Assembly (NCBI GenBank): GCA_021229015.1
Contig: CM037794.1
Coordinates: 37,819,144-37,883,143 of the forward strand
DNA: 64,000 nt
Direction of reading: 5' to 3'
From: Solen grandis
Taxonomy: Eukaryota > Mollusca > Bivalvia > Adapedonta > Solenidae
The notes under the pieces: model-generated
Database searches by the model: none
What the model was told of the DNA's origin: nothing
Seen by the model: the letters and a program-made list of their open reading frames with translations, nothing else
Position numbers and translations under genes: made by a program
In this document: positions 44,959-55,284 of the stretch, in pieces
How the letters are laid out: each line of letters opens with the position of its first letter
Numbering within the stretch: the stretch's first letter is position 1

Positions 44959-45509
44959 TTAAAGCAGCTCGATCACAGATGGTCGTTGACTAAGAATTTG
45001 ATTTTAAAGTATATGTGTGTATTACATCTATCAATACCCATCTACAGATGCATGGTCACCAAATACTGCATTCCATAATCTTAAGAAAAATGGGGATGGG
45101 GGGTTTCTCCATTGCAGGCAATAGTGTTACAAACAGTTTTGAACCTATATTTAGAATGATAGAATAGATAGAAATTCTTCTTCTGTTACTGATCACATTC
45201 ACTCTTTGCACATGCATTCACTTCCCAGGCTTACAAATTTTAGAAATCACTACCAGGAACTGGTGAAAATGCCATGTTGTGGAATGTGGGACTTGGTACT
45301 GCAAGCACCTGCTGCAGTGATAGCATGTTCTTTATTCATCTGGATTTTCTGAAGTGGTCTTCATGAAAATTGCATTTCCCCCATGCAATGTGACTTACAC
45401 TTGCCAAGTTTATTTGTCAGGAAACAAAGACTTTACCAAAATAAATTGAAGGAGAAAAGAAAAAATTTTTTTCTACTTCTACTGATCATCCGTGAGTGAG
45501 CTACTTTAA
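44959..45509. mobile_element. Inverted-repeat element (TTAAAGCAGCT family), copy 2
   Basis: Starts TTAAAGCAGCTCGATCACAG and closes GAGTGAGCTACTTTAA. It matches 23969-24480 over most of its length (for example ACATTCACT..CGCACATGCA, CCAGG-ACTGGTGA, TTGTCAGGAAACA), at about 40 bp longer. Confidence 0.72.
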
Positions 45510-45647
45510 TACCCATGTAGCCAGCAGCCAGCTTAAGATAGTTAAACTTCAGAGTAAATCATTCTACAACGATTATTTATGGCTCTTTAAGCAGATGTTC
45601 ATGAAACTCAAGAATTCATGGGCATGGCTGAATCTGATGTAGCTTAC

Positions 45648-45845
45648 CATGCTAAATTTCTTAATTGGACTTGTCCTTTCTACATTTTGGACTGTACCAT
45701 CAGTTGTTTATAGGGGGCATGCTGAAATTTTATTGACTGGATAGCACATAGTGTAGACCTTGATCACTGCATGGATGTGCAGGCTGATCTTGGTCTGCAC
45801 TGTTTGAAAAGGCAATTGCAATTTAGATAAAAATTGTGGATGGGG
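45648..45845 (+). mobile_element. Foldback element (CTTGTCCTTTC family), copy 2
   Basis: CATGCTAAATTTCTTAATTG, GACTTGTCCTTTCTAC, TTTTGGACTGTACCATCAG and the near-palindrome GTAGACC...GGTCTGCAC define the family. The closest copy is only 1.3 kb away in the same orientation. Confidence 0.68.
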
Positions 45846-46162
45846 TAAGTTTAACACTGACTGGCTCCATTGTAATTAAAATGCCACAGGCTGTGATGGT
45901 CATTCTGAGGGTACTTAGTCCGATTTAAATGGACTTTGATTTTACTATCTAAGGTTTTATGGGAATTTAAATACCAGGCTTTAGGCTATTGGTTATTTAA
46001 AATGACAATATACATGTAGTAATCTTCATACAAAGCAGTAATAGTTACCATGACAGAGCCGACTGCTAAACCAGTTTAACTGCATATAGAAATAGAAGGA
46101 GATGGAACAGTTTCCAAGTTATTCCTGGAGGTATTCCATTACAGTACATCTCTGTTTAAAAC

Positions 46163-46449
46163 TGATCGCAGTGGCCGAGTGGTTAGAACGTCTGCCCCAG
46201 AATCAGGAGATCCTGAGTTCGATACCTGGCCGCGCCATACCAAAGTCATAAAAAATGGTAATGGTATAGCTCCCTTGCTTGGCACTCAGCATATAAGGGT
46301 AGTTCCAGATGTGACTGGGTGTGGTATCATGTCACATGTCTACGGCGTGATACTGCAGTGTGGCAGCACTATATCTGTCTCAAGTAGACGTCGTCTCCAA
46401 AAGACTGAAATACTGTCTGTGGGATGTTAAATGCAATAAAACAAACAAA
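46163..46449 (+). mobile_element. tRNA-derived SINE, family A, complete
   Basis: The head has CAGTGGCCGAGTGGTTAGAA (A-box) and GAGTTCGATACC (B-box). The body and AAACAAACAAAC tail match 41473-41770. The flanks CATCTCTGTTTAAAAC and CATCTCACTTTAAACC agree at 13 of 16 positions, an aged target duplication. Confidence 0.88.
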
Positions 46450-46937
46450 CATCTCACTTTAAACCATGGATCCAAAAATCTGTCCATACCTCTTATAAAT
46501 GTGTTTTAATGCCTTTGCAAACAGAGCAAAAAAGGAAAGAGCTGCCTGATCAGGGTCTCCTCTGTTTGCTAATACAGTTCTACACTGTCTTTGAATATTT
46601 ACATAAATATTTACATTGGACATAGTTAATTTTGTCAGTAAATATTCATAATATGGTCAATCAACTACATTGTAATTTATCAAAATTGTCTGCATATTTG
46701 AAAAACCTGATTTTGTGTAGGCATGTTTAATTCAAAATACCTGGGAAATACTCACCTAAAACAAAAATAAGAACTGTTTTGGCACTTTGATGAAGAAATG
46801 AAACTATAAATCAAGAAAACCAGGATTATTGTCAGTTAGTATAGAGGGGTGACCATGAACTGTTTCATCTGCTTCTTTTACTTTACACATTTAGAATAGT
46901 TTCATGGTCAGCCCACAGTTTGCTGCATGTTTACTTC

Positions 46938-47130
46938 TTACTATGCTAAAATTCTTAATTGGACATGTCCTTTCTTCCTTTTGGACTCTGCCATTAGTTG
47001 TTAATGGGGGGGTGCTTGCAGAAAATTTATTAACTGAATAGCCAACAGTGCAGACCATGATCAGACTGCATGGATGTGCAAGCTGATCTTAGTCTGCACT
47101 GGTCCCAAAGGCAGTCACAAGTGCCCCCAT
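46938..47130 (+). mobile_element. Foldback element (CTTGTCCTTTC family), copy 3
   Basis: Same blocks as 45648 (CTATGCTAAAATTCTTAATT, GACATGTCCTTTCTTC, GTGCAGACCATGATCAGACT, GCTGATCTTAGTCTGCAC). It ends in AGTCACAAGTGCCCC, which is also at the other end of copy 1 near 24670. Confidence 0.7.
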
Positions 47131-47414
47131 TAATATAAACAAGTAGGGAAAATTTTATATTGCCTTCATCCTCGAGTACTTGAATCTTTTTCTTTTAAAT
47201 CTTACCAGATGTTCAAGAAAAGTATGATGAATTGATTCATCTTGAGTTCTTGAAGGAATGTATGGAATATTTGCTGATCCACAGCTCTTGAAGTATTATC
47301 TGAGTCAAGGTAAAATAATTCCCAGAGCCTCATAAATATTCCTGAACAAATTTATGACTTGATGAATATTGATTCATTAAACATAAATTGATATTGCAAC
47401 AATGGTTTAGATTG
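47131..47414. other. No gene seen
   Basis: AT-rich spacer before the large minisatellite. Confidence 0.5.
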
Positions 47415-49640
47415 TTATAATAGGGCAGCACTAAGCCTAAGTTTGGACCCCAAATACATTGTCGTAATGGGACTGCACTAAACCAAGGTTTGGACCCTTA
47501 ATACAGTGTCATAATGGGGCAGCACTAAACCTAGGTTTGGACCCAAATGCAGTGTCATAATGGGGCAGCACTAAGCCTAGGTTTGGACCCTTAGTACAGT
47601 GTCATAATGGGACTGCACTAAACCTAGGTTTGGACTCTTAATACAGTGTCATAATGGGACTGCACTAAACCAAGGTTTGGACCCTTAATACAGTGTCATA
47701 ATGGGGCAGCACTAAACCTAAGTTTGGACCCCAAATACATTGTCATAATGGGGCAGCACTAAACCTAGGTTTGGACCCTTAATACAGTGTCATAATGGGA
47801 CTACACTAAACCTAGGTTTGGACCCCAAATACATTGTCATAATAGGGATGCACTAAACCTAGGTTTGGACCCCAAATACATTGTCATAATGGGGCTGCAT
47901 TAAACCTAGGTTTGGACCCCAAATACATTGTCATAATGGGACTGCACTAAACCTAGTTTTGGACCCCAAATACAATGTCATAATGGGACTGCACTAAACC
48001 TAGGTTTGGACCCCAAATACATTGTCATAATGGGGCTGCATGAAACCTAGGTTTGAACCCCAAATACAGTGTCATAATGGGACTGCACTAAACCTAGGTT
48101 TGGACCCCAAATACAGTGTCATAATGGGATTGTACTAAACCTAGGTTTGGACCCCAAATACAGTGTCATAATGGGACTGCACTAAACCTAGGTTTGGACC
48201 CAAAATACAGTGTCATAATGGGACTGTACTAAACCTAGGTTTGAACCCCAAATACAGTGTCATAATGGGGCAGCACTAAACCTAGGTTTGGACCCCAAAT
48301 ACAGTGTCATAATGGGACTGCATGAAACCTAGGTTTGGACCCCAAATACAGTGTCATAATGGGACTGCATGAAACCTAGGTTTGAACCCCAAATACAGTG
48401 TCATAATGGGACTGCATGAAACCTAGGTTTGGACCCCAAATACAGTGTCATAATGGGACTGTATGAAACCTAGGTTTGGACCCCAAATACAGTGTCATAA
48501 TGGGACTGCATGAAACCTAGGTTTGGACCCCAAATACAGTGTCATAATGGGACTGCATGAAACCTAGGTTTGGACCCCAAATACAGTGTCATAATGGGAC
48601 TGTACTAAACCTAGGTTTGAACCCCAAATACAGTGTCATAATGGGGCAGCACTAAACCTAGGTTTGGACCCCAAATACAGTGTCATAATGGGACTGTACT
48701 AAACCTAGGTTTGGACCCCAAATACAGTGTCATAATGGGACTGCATGAAACCTAGGTTTGAACCCCAAATACAGTGTCATAATGGGACTGTACTAAACCT
48801 AGGTTTGGACCCCAAATACAGTGTCATAATGGGACTGTACTAAACCTAGGTTTGGACCCCAAATACAGTGTCATAATGGGACTGCATGAAACCTAGGTTT
48901 GAACCCCAAATACAGTGTCATAATGGGACTGCACTAAACCTAGGTTTGGACCCCAAATACAGTGTCATAATGGGACTGCATGAAACCTAGGTTTGGACCC
49001 CAAATACAGTGTCATAATGGGACTGCATGAAACCTAGGTTTGGACCCCAAATACATTGTCATAATGGGACTGTATGAAACCTAGGTTTGGACCCCAAATA
49101 CAGTGTCATAATGGGACTGACTAAACCTAGGTTTGAACCCCAAATACAGTGTCATAATGGGGCAGCACTAAACCTAGGTTTGGACCCCAAATACAGTGTC
49201 ATAATGGGACTGCATGAAACCTAGGTTTGGACCCCAAATACAGTGTCATAATGGGACTGCATGAAACCTAGGTTTGGACCCCAAATACAGTGTCATAATG
49301 GGACTGCATGAAACCTAGGTTTGGACCCCAAATACAGTGTCATAATGGGACTGCATGAAACCTAGGTTTGGACCCCAAATACAGTGTCATAATGGGACTG
49401 TACTAAACCTAGGTTTGGACCCCAAATACAGTGTCATAATGGGACTGTACTAAACCTAGGTTTGGACCCCAAATACAGTGTCATAATGGGGCTGCACTAA
49501 ACCTAGGTTTGAACCCCAAATACAGTGTCATAATGGGACTGTACTAAACCTAGGTTTGGACCCCAAATACAGTGTCATAATGGGACTGCATGAAACCTAG
49601 GTTTTGACTCCAAATACAGTTTTTATATGGATTTAAACCG
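47415..49640. repeat. Large minisatellite, 47 bp unit, about 46 copies
   Basis: The unit is AAACCTAGGTTTGGACCCC, then AAATACAGTGTCATAATGGG, then ACTGCACT. The 12-mer AAACCTAGGTTT is a perfect palindrome (with an AvrII site) present in almost every copy. Units differ mainly in the final block (CTGCACT, CTGTACT, CTGCATG or GCAGCACT), and these versions are shuffled along the array. The first units at the left edge (AAACCAAGGTTT) and the last at the right edge are the most diverged. Confidence 0.96.
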
Positions 49641-49720
49641 TTTCAAGTTTTGGATCCAAAATACAATGTTATTATTGAGCTGCACTGTATCTAGGTATTG
49701 TACCCAGACACAGCAGTTCT
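49641..49720. repeat. Diverged edge unit of the 47 bp array
   Basis: Reads TTGGATCCAAAATACAATG, then GAGCTGCACTGTATCTAGG and TATTGTACCC. It combines features of the 47 bp unit and of the 49 bp unit at 27781-28440 (TGTATCTA). Confidence 0.65.
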
Positions 49721-49759
49721 TTAGAATAACAATAGTTTTTTTTTACCTTGCGGGCAAGC

Positions 49760-50015
49760 ATAAAACATTTCTTTTTGGTTGAATATCTCTTGTTTGAACA
49801 GAGGTACAGTTTTCAAACTTGGTAGGTTGATACCTTATGGGAAGAGGGTGATTTAAATTGATTTTTAGGATGATAGGGTCAAGGAAACTGTTGCTGTTTT
49901 TGTCAAAAAACTTCTTTTAGGAGTGAGGTAGGATGATCAGCTTTAGTATGGGAAAAGGAAGATTTGGATTGATTGATTTTAAGGTCAGTTAGGTCAAGGT
50001 CACTGTTACTAAAAA
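49760..50015. repeat. Interspersed repeat fragment
   Basis: Two diverged parts with GGGAAGAGGGTGATTTAAATTG and GGGAAAAGGAAGATTTGG, each followed by a TCAAGG motif. The end, AGGTCAAGGTCACTGTTACT, is close to a word near 16236. The 121-codon reverse ORF (49903-50268) is an antisense reading through this repeat and is not called. Confidence 0.6.
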
Positions 50016-50325
50016 TAGTTTTGTTTGCCTGGTGCAGCACTTGAAAAGCTGTTTTCGCATCATTTGATGTGTTTATTTTTGATGACTTTGATTTTGATGC
50101 AGATGTCATTGTAAATTTTCTGCAAAATGTCAAATGAAATTGCCAACAATTTAAACTGTGCAGACAGTCATTAAAAACAAAACAAGACAATAAATTATAA
50201 AACTTCATGAATGTTCCTGGGAAATTTCCATCATACCAGTCTTCTTTATTTTTTTTAATTTTCTTCATTGTAAATCAAAAAGTTTAACTTTTATTTAGCC
50301 TTGATAAAATTGTCTGCCATGTGGA

Positions 50326-50465
50326 ATTCTCTCTCTCTCCCCCTCTGTCGCCCATTTTCTTTCTCCCACATTAACCATCCTCATCACATTCACTATCTCT
50401 CTCTCTCTTTCCCTCTCTCTCCCATTCTCTTTCTCCCTTCCCTTTCATTCACTTTCTCCCGCCTT
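50326..50465 (-). repeat. CT-rich polypyrimidine tract
   Basis: Repeated CTCTCT, CCCTCTCTC and TTTCTCCC words make an almost pure pyrimidine strand. Confidence 0.85.
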
Positions 50466-50508
50466 GTCACTTTATTTGGGAAAATTTAGACAACTTTTCT
50501 TGTTAGAA

Positions 50509-51075
50509 ACCACAAGGCCTGGAGTTTAGATATTTGGTGTGTAACATGACCTTATAGACATTTATCAAGTTTGTTCAAATCATGGCCCTTGGGTCAAAAT
50601 TGGCCCCGCCCCAGGGGTCAATTGATTTTACATAGACTTAAATGGCAAAACTAGAAAAACTTTACTGTCAGAAACTAAAAGGCCTGGAGTTTAGATATTT
50701 GGTATGTAATATGGCCTAGTGGACATCTACCAACTTTGTTCACATCATGGCCCTGGAGTCAAAGTTGGCTCCGCCCCTGGGGTCACTTTATTTTACATAG
50801 GCAATTACAGGAATCTTCTCATAAGAAACCACAAGATGATGGGTTTAGATATTTGGTATGTAACATGGACTTGTGGACCTGAACCAAGTTTACAAATCAT
50901 GGCTCTTGGGTATAAATTGGCCTTGCCCTAGGGGTCACCTGATTTTATGGCCATCAAAATTTTGACCACAGATATAGTTTTTGTGTGCAGTTACGATTAT
51001 TTTGCTGTACTTCTGCATAGATTTTGTATTCAGTTTGACTGTTTTATAAACAGCATTGAAGGCAATATTAATCAG
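50509..51075 (+). mobile_element. Core fragment of HINE-like element
   Basis: Three tandem units match the core of 61886-63083 (GAAACCACAAGGCCTGGAGT, TTAGATATTTGGT, CATCATGGCCCT, AAATTGGCCCCGCCCCAGGG). It lacks both the 5' AGCTCACC end and the 3' hairpin. It is followed by a (CT)n tract near 51080-51100. Confidence 0.72.
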
Positions 51076-51100
51076 TTTTTTCTCTCTCTCTCTCTCTCTC

Positions 51101-51450
51101 ATTCACTCTGTTTCTTTCTCTTTCTCTTTCACTCTTTTAAGGTATGAATATTGTTCCCCAATTTATCAAGGGTTCACTGTGAGTGTGGTTTTATATGTCT
51201 TACCTTTGCTACTTTTTTTTTCATCTTTGCTGCATTGTTTTTCATCATGCATTTTAAATTCTTTAAAGTTGTATTTCACTTAGCAAACAAGTATTTTAAA
51301 TGGTTACAGTGTATCTCTATCAAAAGATATTATGAGTTATTGTAAAATTATAATTTTGCCAAGGTTTCTGTTTAATTACAGTTTTGATGTTAAAATAAAA
51401 AAATATTGCATTTGATAATTATTTCATTTTGCCTTTGTTTTATAAGATCA
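51101..51450. other. No gene seen
   Basis: T-rich. The overlapping ORFs at 51056 and 51151 are Phe/Leu/Ser low-complexity readings. Confidence 0.55.
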
Positions 51451-52170
51451 TTGCATTATTATTATTATTATTACATCACATTTATATAGCACTTTTTTCA
51501 TATATGTTATACGTTCAAAAGTGCTTTACAATCTGTTTAAGCACAAAAAAGAAAATAGGAGATGTAAAATACATGCAATGAAACCATCCACTGAAACTAA
51601 ATACACCTAAAATAAGGTAAGAATATCATGCGTAGAGTGTTTTAAAATATAAGTAACAACAGTGTCATAATATCAAATAGTATTAAAGTAAAGTAAAGGT
51701 TCCCTGATAAAATTTAAGAAGCAAACTGGGAAAATATCATTAATTAATAAACGTGTAAAAAAAACATTAAATTGTTTAAATCCACAGTTATGAAAAATTA
51801 CAGTAATCGAGTAATTTCCATTTTAATGATCGCTATAAAATTGAACAAAGAAGTATGTTTTTAAGAGTTTTTTAAATGAGACAAATTTGCTGGACTGGCG
51901 TATTAATACTGGCAACGAGTTCCAGAGTTTCGGAGCACTAAGAGTAAAGCATCTGTCCCCATATTTCGCTGTTTTGGTTCTAGGTTGGACAAGTGTCACT
52001 GAAACGTCTTTGGATCTAAGTACACGGCTGGGTCTGTAAATTTCTAACATTAATTGAATATACTCCGGTGATTGACCATGTAGTGCCTTGAATGTAAGAG
52101 TTAATATCTTAAACTGTATTCTGGCTTCTACAGGCAACCAATGCAGTTCTTTAAGGATGGGGGTTATATG
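51451..52170 (-). pseudogene. LINE 3' end: C-terminus of a CR1/L2-like reverse transcriptase ORF
   Basis: Read on the minus strand, 52166-51823 encodes LKELHWLPVEARIQFKI, then TFKALHGQSPEYIQ, YRPSRVLRSKD, YGDRCFTLSAPKLWNSLP and a SFKKLLKTYFF ending before a stop. This order (HWLPV..R..FK, KALHG, RSLRS-like, GDR.F..APKLWNSLP) is the well-known C-terminal tail of ORF2 in CR1/L2/jockey-type non-LTR retrotransposons. The 3' UTR ends GTGCTATATAAATGTGATGT followed by (ATT)n at 51454-51472, the usual L2/CR1-like 3' terminus. Everything upstream (endonuclease, reverse transcriptase palm) is missing, so this is a 5'-truncated dead copy. Within what remains the reading frame is intact, which suggests a fairly recent insertion. 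Confidence 0.9.
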
Positions 52171-52375
52171 ACTGAAACATGGGTTTTTTCATGAGTAAGC
52201 ATATTTTCTTTTGAACAAAATAATATTGCCATAAAGAATCATGTTTAGCAATTTAAATCTGGAATCGGAAAAAAGAAAGGCGGTAAAAGTTTGAAATATG
52301 CTGTGAATATTGTTCCATAGACATTGTTGCATCGTAAAAACTTGGTAAAATAAAAGTTTTCTCTCTGTATTACTG

Positions 52376-52460
52376 TATCCACCATAGTTAAATGGTTCAT
52401 AAAGTGTCTGCCTCAGGAGCAGGAGGTTGTAGATTTGATCCCTAGCTGTGACATAAAAAA
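52376..52460 (+). mobile_element. SINE head fragment
   Basis: AGTTAAATGGTTCATAAAGTG, CCTCAGGAGCAGGAGGTTGT, and then GATTTGATCCC (B-box-like) with CTGTGACATAAAAA. It resembles the head of family A. Confidence 0.55.
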
Positions 52461-52470
52461 AATATTTTTT

Positions 52471-53015
52471 TATACCCCTGCAAACAAAGTTGGGAGGGGG
52501 TATATAGGAGTTATTTTGTCGGTCTGTTGGTTTGTAGGTCTGTTGGATTGTCGGTCTGTTTGACCATCCCAAAAACTAACCCAAACTTCTTCTACATTTC
52601 TTAACTGATTTGGTGTGCATTGATAATCAGGTGGAGAGATGCGTAACATAAATTTCACTTGAGTTATCTCAAGGATTACAGAGTTATTGCCCCTGATTTG
52701 ACTCTAAATATCTTTAAATATCTTGTGACGCTAACTTCTACATTTTGAAACCAATTCAGTTCAAATTCTGTGTGTGCATTAATAATCAGGTGGAAAGGTG
52801 TGTGACATAAATTTCACTTGAGTCATCACAAGGATTACAGAGTTATTGACCCTGATTCAACTCTAAATATCTTATGATGCAAACTTCTTCTACATTTTTT
52901 AACCGATTCAGTTCAAATTTTGTGCATGCCTTGACAGTCAGGTGGAGAAGTGTGTGACATAAATTTCACATGAGTTGTCTCAAGGATGGCAGAATTATTG
53001 CCCCTGATTCAACTC
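52471..53015 (+). repeat. Interspersed element with tandem core (TATACCCCTGCAAAC)
   Basis: Opens TATACCCCTGCAAACAAAGT and GGGAGGGGGTATATAGGAG with GGTCTGT repeats. It is followed by three tandem units of about 150 bp (CAAACTTCTTCTACATTT, AATCAGGTGGA, ACATAAATTTCACTTGAGT, AGAGTTATTGCCCCTGATT). Its design is like the HINE-like elements, but the sequence is unrelated. The right end is not recognised. Confidence 0.7.
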
Positions 53016-53018
53016 AAC

Positions 53019-53137
53019 TTGCATTTTGTTATTATTGGCGGCTACCATATTGAATTGGTTATCGGCTTTTGTGATAATTACAATATGACATTGGGGAATC
53101 AGTGATTATGGTAGCCGTCAGTCATAACAAAATGCAA
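53019..53137. repeat. Foldback with 30 bp arms
   Basis: TTGCATTTTGTTATTATTGG-CGGCTACCATA (53019 on) is matched inverted by TATGGTAGCCGTCAGTCATA-ACAAAATGCAA (to 53137) with a few mismatches and a loop of about 55 bp. Confidence 0.75.
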
Positions 53138-53896
53138 CAGTGGAATGAGGGCGGAATGCATCGATACTAGCGACTTTTGGAAAAAAGCATAACTTGTGAG
53201 AATTAAATAAATACGTAATTTATTGTTTAATATGGGTATTTGTTGGAAATATTGTATTTCTGCGAAGTTGCCGTTGAAAAAAGCATTGACTGTGATATGC
53301 ATTGCTTCGGTCACATCGTGTCAGAGTACAGTTTCCATTGAGTTTTGTGACTCGTATTGTCTTTGTAGTTTATCTAAGATAGAAAATCCACTCGACAACG
53401 AAAAGGCCTATTGTTTCTGCGTTGAACAAGCCCGGCATATTTGAAATCGGCTGAAAATTGTGTCAGATACGAAGCTCAGAATACGACCATATCAGTTTTC
53501 CTATAGATTTTGAACGGAGAGTTACATACCTTTTCTAATTTTATGATATCAATATTTTTTTTTCTTGAATTGTGAAATTTTGTTATAAAATGTGTTTTGA
53601 ATTGTTACTTTGTATCATTAGGGGGCCCCACGCCGGTAGCCTGTGCTCTCCTTGAGACAGATTGAATGATCGAATGCGGCTGTTTTTTGTTACAGTAATC
53701 ACCGTCTGGGTTGTATTCAGAAGCATTGATCGGGCTTTGAATGCTCCGTTTTGGATAATTCACTTCTCAGGAATTGATTCATTTAATTTACCCTTTACTT
53801 CATATAGACTCATTTTGATGCATTGGCAATACAGCAGACTAAGACAAGACAGCTCCTATAGGATAAATGGTCTTGATTCAATTGTTTAACTCTACA
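53138..53896. other. Unexplained, more CpG-rich stretch
   Basis: This interval has more CpG than its neighbours (for example GCATCGATACTAGCGAC, CACTCGACAACG, CACGCCGG). Two ORFs of 73-75 codons (53223 and 53662) match nothing I recognise and no clear splice sites bound them. It could be part of an unrecognised old element or a non-coding exon. Confidence 0.35.
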
Positions 53897-54076
53897 CAAT
53901 AAAACCTCATATAAAGACCACCTAAATATAAAGACAACCTCACTATTAAGACTACTATTTTTAGGAATCTTTTTCCCTATTTCCTGTTAAGTGAAACTCA
54001 GTTATCAGACCACCTCATTATTAGGATCAGTTAACAGCAGTCCGAAGGGTGGTCTTATTATTGAGAATTTACTGTA
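53897..54076. mobile_element. Mariner-like MITE, about 180 bp
   Basis: ACAATAAAACCTCATATAAA-GACCACC at the left is matched inverted at the right (ACAGTAAATTCTCAATAATA-AGACCACC). TA dinucleotides border the ends. Non-coding. Confidence 0.6.
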
Positions 54077-54312
54077 CTTATATAGACTCATTTTGATGCA
54101 TTATAATTATATTGGAGCTGTTTGATATGGGTCTCCTCTGTTTGCTCATACAATATTGTAACTCAGATTCTAAATATACCATTTGATGTTCAGTAAATTA
54201 ATATTAAATAAGTTATAAATTTCTACATGAATTTACCTGAGCTTAAGGGATAAGATATTTCCTTCAGTGGTTAATAAAAGGAAGTAACATAGATATTTAA
54301 CCATTAACATTT

Positions 54313-54563
54313 GTTTGTTGTGTTTAATGTCTCACCAACAGTATTTCAGTCATTTGGAGACAATGTCTGGCATGATACCACACCCAGTCACATTATCCTG
54401 ACACCGGGCCAACCATTCGTGGAACTACCCTTATATGCTGAGCACCAAGCAAGGGAACTAGACCAGTACTATATTTTATGACTTTGGTATTTTGAGGCCG
54501 GGGATCAAACCCACAACCTCCCACTCATGGAGCGGATGCTCTTACCACTTGGCTACTGGGGAC
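54313..54563 (-). mobile_element. tRNA-derived SINE, family A, inverted
   Basis: Contains CAGTATTTCAGTCATTTGGA, ATGATACCACACCCAGTCAC, the inverted B-box GGGGATCAAACCC and the inverted A-box CTTACCACTTGGCTACTGG. The part coding the CAGCACTATATCTG segment is deleted compared with 46163. Confidence 0.85.
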
Positions 54564-54886
54564 AGTATCATTGCTTGTAATTTGCAGTCTATCATTGAGT
54601 TCTCATTTTATCTCAACTTAAAAATTGAGAAACGATTCACTTTGAAACCCCCGCCTCGCAAACATTTGGACTATTTAGGAATCTAACCCATCTTGTCTTG
54701 TTGAGTCACATCCCATTCAAGTCCCATCACAACATGAAGACATGCTGGGATGTGATGGTATTTATCACCTCCACTGATATTTCCTGTTATTTTTAGGCAT
54801 TTATTTATCGGCAATTATTTTCTCTCATAATGCCAGCCAGGGTTTATCGTGTCCAGTGTAATTTCAGTGCACAACTGTATCTATTT

Positions 54887-55284
54887 TCATGATTTTTGCC
54901 TGCCATTGATATCCACCCAAGGGAGGCTTTTTTCGATTTCTTCCTCAGCAAATGACTCTTCAGCATGCCCTCGTCTGTTATTTCCAGCAATATATTCAGG
55001 GCCAGTAACACTAGGAATATTCATAATTCCAGACACATGTTTATTTCTTTAAAAAGATTGGGCGATATAACCTATAGAAGCACCTGGTTTGATTGATGAA
55101 AGTAGAGAAACTCTTGACTTGATCCATCCATACAGGAGCATGTATTATGCCAACTGTAATCAGAGGTGTTCTCAGTTATTCCATTCCATGTTGGTCTGTG
55201 GTTAGCGGGGATGGCATAATGGCCGTAATTAAGCCTGATTGTGGCTGTTGCAAAAATATTCTGCTTGAGACATCTATTGGGCAA
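54887..55284 (-). pseudogene. Possible decayed coding region, unrecognised
   Basis: On the minus strand, 55284-55072 reads open with unusually protein-like composition (IRLNYGHYAIPANHRPTWNG, ENTSDYSWHNTCSCMDGSSQ, then EFLYFHQSN before a stop). 55045-54887 in another frame reads NKHVSGIMNIPSVTGPEYIA, GNNRRGHAEESFAEEEIEKS and LPWVDINGRQKS before a stop. The gap between them is too short for an intron, so a frameshifted relic fits better than two exons. An AATAAA-type signal lies on the minus strand near 54800. I do not recognise the family, and chance cannot be excluded. Confidence 0.3.

Noticed and set aside
36570..49640. CRISPR-like arrays suggested by regular repeats.
   Set aside because: There are no unique spacers. 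Units are contiguous minisatellite copies in a eukaryotic genome.
49903..50268. 121-codon minus-strand ORF, one of the longest in the window.
   Set aside because: Partly antisense to an interspersed repeat. The rest has no recognised motif, splice signals or conserved composition.
50947..51345. Overlapping ORFs in the T-rich region after the (CT)n tract.
   Set aside because: Phe/Ser/Leu low-complexity readings of pyrimidine-rich DNA in several frames at once.
53223..53889. ORFs at 53223 and 53662 as novel Cys-rich small proteins.
   Set aside because: No signal peptide pattern that holds up, no Cys spacing pattern, no splice or start context. Recorded only as an unexplained stretch.
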